From: Lachnospiraceae bacterium
GTDB taxonomy: Bacteria; Bacillota; Clostridia; Lachnospirales; Lachnospiraceae
NCBI GenBank assembly: GCA_004552595.1
Contig: SFNX01000008.1
Span: forward strand, 1-34,879
Length of the DNA stretch: 34,879 bases
Direction: 5' to 3'
Made by a program: the position numbers and the translations under genes. The notes under the pieces were generated by a model, which was given only the letters and a program-made list of their open reading frames with translations, was not told the origin of the DNA and ran no database searches. Shown piece after piece: positions 7,342 to 12,773 of this stretch (the stretch's first letter is position 1; every line of letters starts with the position of its first letter).

Positions 7342-8322
7342 ATGTCTAACACAATATCATTCAATGTAAACAGCATACAGATACAGCAGCCTAATGCTTC
7401 AGATACACAGAGGCAAAGTGGGAGCATCTTTGTAGGCGGGCAGGATGGAACCGGTCCGCTTTCCGGGAATTCTATAATAGAGCAGAGAAAGAAAATGGCC
7501 GGCAAGCAGGCTATGAAATTAATTTCAGATGCTTTCAGTAAAGATATAAATAGCCAGGAGTATATAAATAATCTACGTGAATTAAAGGCGCAGAGGCTTG
7601 ATGAGCTTAAGGAAATAAACAAGTCAATGGCTGACATAGAGTCTCAGAAGGAATTCCTTATGAAAGAGTATGGGGTAACAGAGGATTCTGATGAGATGAA
7701 GGAGCTTGAACTCTTAAAGAAATATCAGAATAACAGAATGGGCATTTTCACTGGTGAGTTCACCGATGAAGAAATAGAGAAATTGAAATCCATGCAAGGA
7801 ACAACTCGTTCTGAATTTCAGGCCAGATATCTTGAACTGAATGATGCTTACAATCAGTACCGTAAAGACGCAGGACAAATTGAAGAGGAAATCAGAGCAC
7901 TTTCAGGAGATATTGAACTAAATAAAAATGAATTAAACGCTTCAAGAGACATGTCAAAAGCACAGGGTGCAGCTGAAAGCATATTAGACGCTGCAAGTAA
8001 GGAAGCGATTGGCCTTATGACTCAGCAGGCTAAAGAACATGTCGATGAAACTGCTGAAGAAGAAAAAGAGAAGGTCGAAAAGATCAAGGAAAAAAAGGAA
8101 GAGCTTCAGGAGAGAATTGATAAGTCTAAGGAAAGAAGTGAAGAGCAGAAAGAGATTATCGAAGAATCCAATAAAGCAGATAAACTTGACCAGTCAATAA
8201 GCGTGAAGTCACAGGATGCATCAGCTGTAGCAAAAGCACAAAAGAGCATTGATAAGATACTTAAGGATAATAATCTTATCAGTGATGATATTAAAGGCAT
8301 TGAGATTGACCTCGGATTCTAA
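7342..8322 (+). CDS. Uncharacterised long coiled-coil protein, sigma-28-controlled
   Basis: 326-aa protein with no Sec signal peptide and no membrane helix. Residues 1-45 are Ser/Gln/Gly-rich and look disordered. Residues about 65-120 and 150-275 are heptad-rich Glu/Lys helices (for example KEKVEKIKEKKEELQERIDKSKERSEEQKEII), predicted to form coiled coils. The tail is 'DDIKGIEIDLGF'. The start has a ggggaaat ribosome site. It is the first gene after the element and has its own sigma-28-type promoter. A disordered N-terminus, helical body and flagellar promoter would suit a flagellar export substrate or chaperone-like protein, but I do not recognise a family and this is inference. Confidence 0.7.
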   Translation: MSNTISFNVNSIQIQQPNASDTQRQSGSIFVGGQDGTGPLSGNSIIEQRKKMAGKQAMKLISDAFSKDINSQEYINNLRELKAQRLDELKEINKSMADIESQKEFLMKEYGVTEDSDEMKELELLKKYQNNRMGIFTGEFTDEEIEKLKSMQGTTRSEFQARYLELNDAYNQYRKDAGQIEEEIRALSGDIELNKNELNASRDMSKAQGAAESILDAASKEAIGLMTQQAKEHVDETAEEEKEKVEKIKEKKEELQERIDKSKERSEEQKEIIEESNKADKLDQSISVKSQDASAVAKAQKSIDKILKDNNLISDDIKGIEIDLGF

Positions 8323-8360
8323 ATGGTAGGATAAAGTAGGATAAATATTCAAAAAACGGT

Positions 8361-8386
8361 TAAGAAATAAATATTGTTGTCGATAT
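8361..8386 (+). promoter_or_regulatory. Sigma-28-type promoter
   Basis: TAAG at 8361-8364, 14-base spacer, GTCGATAT at 8379-8386 (7 of 8 to GCCGATAT). A transcript from here would start directly at the motif B leader. A tandem 10-base repeat (gtaggataaa, 8326-8345) lies just upstream. Confidence 0.6.
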
Positions 8387-8393
8387 AAATAAC

Positions 8394-8450
8394 AGCTAAG
8401 GAAAGCGCACTATTCAATGGAAGGATTATTCAGGGAATGGTGTGCTTTTT
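8394..8450 (+). promoter_or_regulatory. Motif B leader, copy 1: terminator-type hairpin before the gene
   Basis: Begins with the conserved AGCTAAGGA. The outer stem pairs 8402-8410 with 8440-8448 (9 bp, one G-T pair) and ends in TTTTT. The inner stem ATTC/GAAT is at 8412-8415/8435-8438. Copies 2 and 3 keep the fold with different stem bases. It looks like an attenuator: a terminator that must be read through to reach the gene at 8468. Confidence 0.65.
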
Positions 8451-8467
8451 CTATTTGGAGAAAGAAT

Positions 8468-9049
8468 ATGGTAATTTCATTAAACACACAAAAAGAACCT
8501 GAAAAGATAACATCCACAAAAGAGCTTGCTGAGTACATCAGGAAAAGTGTAATGGAAGATAATGAACTTTCAGATGAGGAAAAAGCTGGGAAAGAGGCAG
8601 GTATTCTAAATAAATTAAAATTTGGAAAGAAACTGACGCCTGAAGAATTAAGATATCTTCAAAAGGTGAATCCTATTATGTATGCGCAGGCAATGAGAGT
8701 TCAAGCTATGGCTAAAGCAGTAGAAGAACAGGTGAAACACGCTCGTAGTAAAGAGGAAGCAAATCAGATAGTCTCAAATGCAATGAGCAGTATTTCTAAG
8801 GAAAATTCTGCCAGAGAATATATGGTAGCTGCAATTGATAGAGTTTCAAGTGAAATGCATAAATCTCCAGGATATAACAGATTGCCAAATACTGATGCCG
8901 ATGTTCAGAAGGCAAAAGGAAAAAAATCAGATATATCATTCAAAGAACTTGAAGATGATGAGGGTGATGGTGACAGCTTTGATCTTAATAGCTGGAGTCA
9001 ATTACAGGAAGTAATGGATGAAATGCCGAAATTTGATGCAGGGGCATAA
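8468..9049 (+). CDS. Uncharacterised Lachnospiraceae-type helical protein, sigma-28-controlled
   Basis: 193-aa protein with no signal peptide or membrane segment. The core at about residues 40-105 (KLKFGKKLTPEELRYLQKVNPIMYAQAMRVQ...EEQVKHARSKEEANQIV) resembles, from memory, a recurrent but unnamed Lachnospiraceae family. The tail is acidic (ELEDDEGDGDSFDLNSW). I chose the ATG at 8468, preceded by ggagaaag. An in-frame ATG at 8417 lies inside the motif B hairpin and lacks a ribosome site. It is expressed from its own sigma-28-type promoter and terminator-like leader. Function unknown. Confidence 0.7.
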   Translation: MVISLNTQKEPEKITSTKELAEYIRKSVMEDNELSDEEKAGKEAGILNKLKFGKKLTPEELRYLQKVNPIMYAQAMRVQAMAKAVEEQVKHARSKEEANQIVSNAMSSISKENSAREYMVAAIDRVSSEMHKSPGYNRLPNTDADVQKAKGKKSDISFKELEDDEGDGDSFDLNSWSQLQEVMDEMPKFDAGA

Positions 9050-9069
9050 GAAAGATTACAGCTGTATAG

Positions 9070-9101
9070 TTCCAAAATTGAAATATTTGTTCCAATTTTG
9101 A
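9070..9101. promoter_or_regulatory. Operator-like pair, copy 1 (TTCCAAWWTTGA x2)
   Basis: TTCCAAAATTGA at 9070-9081 and TTCCAATTTTGA at 9090-9101, 20 bases apart (two helical turns). CAAAATTG and CAATTTTG are also perfect reverse complements. The same pair with the same spacing occurs at 12139-12170, and both lie exactly 28 bases before an ACCGATA -10 element. Confidence 0.6.
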
Positions 9102-9109
9102 AATAGGAC

Positions 9110-9136
9110 AACAGTATTATCAATATATACCGATAA
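9110..9136 (+). promoter_or_regulatory. Sigma-28-like promoter (weak -35)
   Basis: ACCGATAA at 9129-9136 is a good flagellar-type -10. The -35 position at N15 reads AACA (9110-9113), only two of four to TAAA. An activator at the operator pair just upstream could compensate. Confidence 0.5.
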
Positions 9137-9160
9137 AAATAATACAAGTTAAGAATATAA

Positions 9161-9217
9161 AGCTAAGGAGAGCGACACTAAGAATCAAAGGAATGAATGA
9201 TTCAAGGGTCGCTTTTT
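9161..9217 (+). promoter_or_regulatory. Motif B leader, copy 2
   Basis: AGCTAAGGA at 9161-9169, outer stem AGCGAC/GTCGCT (9171-9176/9208-9213) and inner stem GAATC/GATTC (9182-9186/9199-9203), with TTTTT at 9213-9217. Relative to copy 1 the outer stem sequence differs but pairing is kept (compensatory change). Confidence 0.68.
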
Positions 9218-9244
9218 GTATAAAAATAGAGGAGGAAGAAGCGT

Positions 9245-10096
9245 ATGACGATAAGTGGAATTGAAAGCAGCTTTGATGTCAATAACACCCAAAGAACATA
9301 TGGGAACAGAGTACTAAGCAAAAACTTTAATATACCGATTGAAGAGATAAATAGTGGTAGTAAGGTAAATGCACCATTACAGGCTGTTTCTAATCCAGAA
9401 ACTGGAGAAAGTATTGAAATATATCAATCGGATGTGTATTCAGAGGATTCACCTATTTATATAGTAAAAGGAAAAACAGCAGAAGGTGAAGAATTTGAAA
9501 GAAAGCTTAATGCATGGATTATAGATACAAGAAACTGTAGCTTAGCAGAAATAATGGTTCTTAATGCAGAAGTTGGTAATACATCAAATGCTGATAAGCA
9601 GAGAGCTGAAATAGTATTTAAACAGACTGGTGCAGAAAATTATCTGGATAAAGCTGATTACAGTACAGCGATGAAAGAAGTTCTTGATGATTACAGTAAG
9701 GCAGGTAATTGGGACAGCTATTTGTCTATGGATAAGTGGCAACAAGACATAAAAGATTATACATCAGTTCAGGTTAACTTTGACCGTGGAATTATGCAAC
9801 GGAATGGTATTTCAACTGATTCATGTAGTTTTGCAACGCTTAGATCAATAGAAGATATACAAAAGGAATGGAATGACCGAATTATCGAGGCTGCTAAAAA
9901 TAATAAGACATCAATGCGAGATGTGCTAAAGCAAAACCATCCAAACGCAGAAAACATGAAGTGGGGATTTGTAGGATCTGATGTTGAAATGACTTTTGAT
10001 GAATTTGTCAAATACATGGAAGATGAAAATAGAAAGTGGCTTCAGTCAAATAAGGATTGGTTAGAAGAAAAAGGATTATGGGAGTATGTGAAGTAA
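9245..10096 (+). CDS. Uncharacterised protein with the shared repeat domain, module 1 small gene
   Basis: 283-aa protein, no signal peptide and no membrane helix. It begins MTISGIESSFDVNNTQRTYGN, a Ser/Asn-rich and probably disordered start. Residues about 69-118 (YIVKGKTAEGEEFERKLNAWIIDTRNCSLAEIMVLNAE) match the pattern of a domain found twice in the next gene and once in the gene at 12751. The second half is Trp-rich (KWQQDIKDY, KEWNDRI, KWLQSNKDWLEEKGLWEYV). The Shine-Dalgarno sequence is strong (ggagg at 9231-9235). It is preceded by operator pair, sigma-28-like promoter and motif B, and followed by motif A. I do not recognise the family. Confidence 0.68.
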   Translation: MTISGIESSFDVNNTQRTYGNRVLSKNFNIPIEEINSGSKVNAPLQAVSNPETGESIEIYQSDVYSEDSPIYIVKGKTAEGEEFERKLNAWIIDTRNCSLAEIMVLNAEVGNTSNADKQRAEIVFKQTGAENYLDKADYSTAMKEVLDDYSKAGNWDSYLSMDKWQQDIKDYTSVQVNFDRGIMQRNGISTDSCSFATLRSIEDIQKEWNDRIIEAAKNNKTSMRDVLKQNHPNAENMKWGFVGSDVEMTFDEFVKYMEDENRKWLQSNKDWLEEKGLWEYVK

Positions 10097-10124
10097 TCCT
10101 TAGTAATAAATTATAATTATAAAA

Positions 10125-10187
10125 CGCTCGGACCTTTCAGGAGAGCGGTGTGACCATGAATGCTAGATTGGTCACTGAAAGGAGACA
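10125..10187 (+). promoter_or_regulatory. Motif A leader, copy 1: pseudoknot that can sequester the ribosome site
   Basis: P1 hairpin CGCTC/GAGCG (10125-10129/10143-10147) has a 13-base loop. P2 hairpin GTGACCA/TGGTCAC (10150-10156/10169-10175) follows. The P1 loop CCTTTCAG (10133-10140) is a perfect 8-base complement of CTGAAAGG (10175-10182), which includes the Shine-Dalgarno sequence. Copy 2 covaries. The topology (loop-to-SD pseudoknot around an embedded hairpin) resembles preQ1-II riboswitches, but sequence and gene context differ. Confidence 0.75.
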
Positions 10188-10218
10188 ACATGGGAATAGC
10201 AGGATTAAGTACTTATAG
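10156..10218 (+). other. Possible upstream ORF overlapping the start of the next gene, copy 1
   Basis: ATG at 10156 opens a 20-codon frame (MNARLVTERRQHG...) that ends inside the gene at 10190, in another frame. The copy at 12717 encodes MNARLVTGRRQHG. Conservation may only reflect the RNA structure, and no strong ribosome site is seen. Confidence 0.25.
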
Positions 10219-12130
10219 TAGTTCAAGTTACTATTTTGCAATGAGTAATAAAGGTAAAAGTGAAGGAACAAATACAGAAGCTGTATTTGGACTCTTATCT
10301 GGGAAAAATGATAATAAAGACACTGCTGAACTTACAGCAAATTCAACAGATGTAGCTATGCCATCAGTACCATATACAAGATGCATAATGGCAAATATCA
10401 AAACAGAGGAAGTATATGGAGCTAAGTCAGAAGATGGAGAAATGATTTATTCATATAAGGCAAGTGAACAGAGTTTTAAGATATGGATTAATTCTGATGG
10501 TGAAAACAAAACATATTCTGTAGAAGGAATCGATAGTAATGGAGAACCATTTACAAAGGAGTTCAATCCATATGAAATAGATCCAGAAGATGCAGATTTT
10601 CCAGAGTTTGCAGCACTTTGCATGTATATCAGAAATACAGATGAAACAGCAGATATGTTAGCAAATGATTATTTCAATACAGATGACATTTTAGAGAAGT
10701 GCAATTATTTAGATAAATTACAGGGATTTGCAGAAAACCCATTGTTTGAGAAGGCTCAGGCAATGCTTGATAATGCAAACAGACTTTTAGCTTCGTTAAA
10801 TCAAATTGTTAGTATGAGAAATGATATCGATTCATTTTTTAATCCATTTTTTACACAGTATTTAGTAGGTGATATTGATATAGAGAATTATCCAGATGTG
10901 GCAGGAAAAATAAGTGAAGAATTATCTAGTGGGGAAATTAAGGAAGATACTAAGGTAGAAGAAACTGTTACACCTCTTGGAATAGGTTTTGCTCTTGCAG
11001 GAAATATGGGATATGGAATGAGTGCGTCACTTATAGAAAAACCAGGATGTGATGACACAATTATTAGAGTTAAGATTGCAACTGGTGGTGAGGACGAGTT
11101 TGTAGATGTTAATCTATCTAATTTTGATCCTAAGAATGCAACACCTGTAGAGATGTTTGCATATTGTGAATATATGGATTCCATAGGTGAAGGTGTGAAT
11201 AGTAAGTGGGGGAGCTGGAGTGCGCTAAAGATGGTGATGTCACCTCTTGATGGGTCGAATTTTGGTTCATTCGAAAACATTATGAATAAAAAGATGAACT
11301 GGACAGATGCATTGTCAAAGGCAGAGACTTCTTTGATGGATTCGCATACTCTAGAAATTAAGCTTACCCCTGCAGATTTAATAAAGATGCTTGAGGAATC
11401 TCACAGGATTACAGCACAGGAATTAAAGGAAGATGATGACTGGCGCAAAATGTCAGATGAAGAATGGGATAAATTAATAGAGGATGTTGATAAATACATT
11501 GATGCATTTAAGGAACGTGTTAAGCAGATGAAGGAAGCGCAGGAAGAATCTGCTAAGAAAGCTGCAATGGAAGCAGATGCTGATATGAAAACAGTAGCCG
11601 CATCTCAAGCAGCAACTGAAGCTGCAAGTGGGTTTGGTGGTTCAGATTCTTCTGAGGATAGTGGAGTTGATCATGAAAATAACTGGACAAAGAAATTAAA
11701 TACTGACGACCAGACAATCCTTATGACAGCAAAAGAAGCACAGAAAATGGAAAAGAATGCCATGTCTAAGTTTGAAGAAATTCAGGAAACAGACAATACA
11801 TCTACGGGTGTTTCTTCTGTAAATGGAGTTACAGAATGTGCTTCTGCCAGTGAAGACGAGAATAAAGATAAAATATGGACGATTACGGCATATAGTTCAG
11901 ATGGTATTACAAGCAAAAGATTTAAGAATGGAGTGGAACTAGATGGATGGGAACTTAAATATAAGAACCCTTCAGATGGTAGGAAGGTCCTTGATTTTAT
12001 TTCAAGCTTTGAGAAGGATGCTGACCTTAAGTTTGCTGGTTCTAAAGAATTTTGGGAAGAGTTTTTAGCAGGCAAAGTATCAAAGAGCGAACTTATAAAT
12101 GCAGATAATGTTTGGGACTGGAATAATTAA
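10190..12130 (+). CDS. Large uncharacterised multidomain protein, module 1
   Basis: 646-aa protein with no Sec signal peptide. The N-terminus is Ser/Tyr-rich (MGIAGLSTYSSSSYYFAMSNK). A shared ~55-residue domain appears at about 95-150 (YSVEGIDSNGEPFTKEFNPYEI) and again at about 285-340 (VKIATGGEDEFVDVNLSNFDPKN with ATPVEMFAY). A charged helical region covers about 400-480. A C-terminal domain at about 560-646 (WTITAYSSDGI...WELKYKNPSDGRKVLDFISSF...FWEEFLAGKV) recurs in the gene at 12751. I chose ATG 10190 because AAGGAG sits 5 bases upstream; an ATG at 10160 lies in the P2 loop of motif A. Probably cotranscribed with 9245. Function unknown; flagellar-type export is a hypothesis. Confidence 0.7.
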   Translation: MGIAGLSTYSSSSYYFAMSNKGKSEGTNTEAVFGLLSGKNDNKDTAELTANSTDVAMPSVPYTRCIMANIKTEEVYGAKSEDGEMIYSYKASEQSFKIWINSDGENKTYSVEGIDSNGEPFTKEFNPYEIDPEDADFPEFAALCMYIRNTDETADMLANDYFNTDDILEKCNYLDKLQGFAENPLFEKAQAMLDNANRLLASLNQIVSMRNDIDSFFNPFFTQYLVGDIDIENYPDVAGKISEELSSGEIKEDTKVEETVTPLGIGFALAGNMGYGMSASLIEKPGCDDTIIRVKIATGGEDEFVDVNLSNFDPKNATPVEMFAYCEYMDSIGEGVNSKWGSWSALKMVMSPLDGSNFGSFENIMNKKMNWTDALSKAETSLMDSHTLEIKLTPADLIKMLEESHRITAQELKEDDDWRKMSDEEWDKLIEDVDKYIDAFKERVKQMKEAQEESAKKAAMEADADMKTVAASQAATEAASGFGGSDSSEDSGVDHENNWTKKLNTDDQTILMTAKEAQKMEKNAMSKFEEIQETDNTSTGVSSVNGVTECASASEDENKDKIWTITAYSSDGITSKRFKNGVELDGWELKYKNPSDGRKVLDFISSFEKDADLKFAGSKEFWEEFLAGKVSKSELINADNVWDWNN

Positions 12131-12138
12131 GGATTTAT

Positions 12139-12170
12139 TTCCAAAATTGATGATATCCTTCCAATTTTGA
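12139..12170. promoter_or_regulatory. Operator-like pair, copy 2 (TTCCAAWWTTGA x2)
   Basis: TTCCAAAATTGA at 12139-12150 and TTCCAATTTTGA at 12159-12170, with the same 20-base step and the same 28-base distance to the ACCGATA -10 as copy 1. It lies just after the stop codon of the preceding gene. There is no T-run, so it is not a normal terminator. Confidence 0.6.
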
Positions 12171-12178
12171 AAAACAAC

Positions 12179-12205
12179 TACAAAAGTATAAAGTTATACC
12201 GATAT
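12179..12205 (+). promoter_or_regulatory. Sigma-28-like promoter
   Basis: TACA at 12179-12182, 15-base spacer, ACCGATAT at 12198-12205 (7 of 8 to the -10 consensus). It sits in the same position relative to the operator pair as the promoter of the 9245 gene. Confidence 0.6.
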
Positions 12206-12224
12206 GAATATCAAAGGATATGAC

Positions 12225-12280
12225 AGCTAAGGACAGCGACTTTTTGAATTAAAGGATTGAATGATTCAAGGGTCGCTTTA
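12225..12280 (+). promoter_or_regulatory. Motif B leader, copy 3
   Basis: AGCTAAGGA at 12225-12233, outer stem AGCGAC/GTCGCT (12235-12240/12272-12277), inner stem GAATT/GATTC (12246-12250/12263-12267, one wobble). The T-run is short (TTTA). The loop segment AATGATTCAAGGG is shared with copy 2. Confidence 0.65.
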
Positions 12281-12312
12281 TCTGTTATTAGAAAATAATA
12301 AGGATGATTATT

Positions 12313-12669
12313 ATGGAAATTTCGAAATATAGTAGTGGCTATGGAAAAGCAGACATTTATCAGAGCTTTATTTATGATAATCTTGAACCTAAAAAGTCAA
12401 ATAGTAAAACAAACTCAGCAGCAAAAGCTATGGCTGAGAAAACTGCAAAGAAGAGAGCTGAAAAGAAACATGCTGAAAGAAAGTCTGAAGCAAAGGAAAC
12501 AGCAGATAAAAGACAAGAAGCAATTGTAGAAAAACGGGATTTAGAAAAAGAACAGCTTAAGGAGATATGGGAAGAAAAACAGACATCAATACAGACATAT
12601 AGTAATTCAGGTGATGACATGGTTAAGGAAGTAGAACCATCAGGAAGTCAATTTAATTTTACAGCATAA
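12313..12669 (+). CDS. Small highly charged helical protein, module 2 small gene
   Basis: 118-aa protein of unknown function. It starts MEISKYSSGYGKADIYQSFIYDN, then residues about 35-90 are almost pure Lys/Glu/Ala helix (KKRAEKKHAERKSEAKETADKRQEA), probably a coiled coil, ending in a short Ser/Pro/Asn tail. There is no signal peptide. I chose ATG 12313 because AAGGA lies 8 bases upstream; the ATG at 12304 overlaps that ribosome site. It has the same placement as the 9245 gene (operator pair, sigma-28-like promoter, motif B before it, motif A after it), although the two proteins are unlike each other. Confidence 0.65.
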   Translation: MEISKYSSGYGKADIYQSFIYDNLEPKKSNSKTNSAAKAMAEKTAKKRAEKKHAERKSEAKETADKRQEAIVEKRDLEKEQLKEIWEEKQTSIQTYSNSGDDMVKEVEPSGSQFNFTA

Positions 12670-12684
12670 AAACGTAAGAAAATA

Positions 12685-12748
12685 CCGCTCGGACCTTTCC
12701 GGAGAGCGGTGTGACCATGAATGCCAGATTGGTCACGGGAAGGAGACA
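12685..12748 (+). promoter_or_regulatory. Motif A leader, copy 2
   Basis: P1 CCGCTC/GAGCGG (12685-12690/12704-12709), P2 GTGACCA/TGGTCAC (12711-12717/12730-12736). The P1 loop CCTTTCCG (12694-12701) pairs with CGGGAAGG (12736-12743), which contains part of the Shine-Dalgarno sequence. Relative to copy 1 an A-T pair becomes C-G and one T-A becomes T-G, so pairing is kept. Confidence 0.75.
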
Positions 12749-12773
12749 ACATGGGCATAGGATCAGTAGGTAG
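12717..12773 (+). other. Possible upstream ORF overlapping the start of the next gene, copy 2
   Basis: An 18-codon frame starting at 12717 (MNARLVTGRRQHG...) that ends 20 bases inside the gene at 12751. It is the counterpart of the frame at 10156. Translation is unproven. Confidence 0.25.

Noticed and set aside
9073..9100. Inverted repeat CAAAATTG/CAATTTTG as a terminator of the gene at 8468
   Set aside because: It is AT-rich with no T-run, and its fixed distance to two promoters is better explained as an operator pair.
10125..10187. Motif A as a known preQ1-II or c-di-GMP riboswitch
   Set aside because: Topology is similar to preQ1-II, but the conserved sequence I remember for either class is missing and the genes are unrelated, so no known class is assigned.
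12335..12529. Second plus-strand frame in the small module 2 gene
   Set aside because: Overlaps the charged helical gene at 12313 in another frame; Lys/Gln-rich output is a by-product of its AAA/GAA-rich codons.
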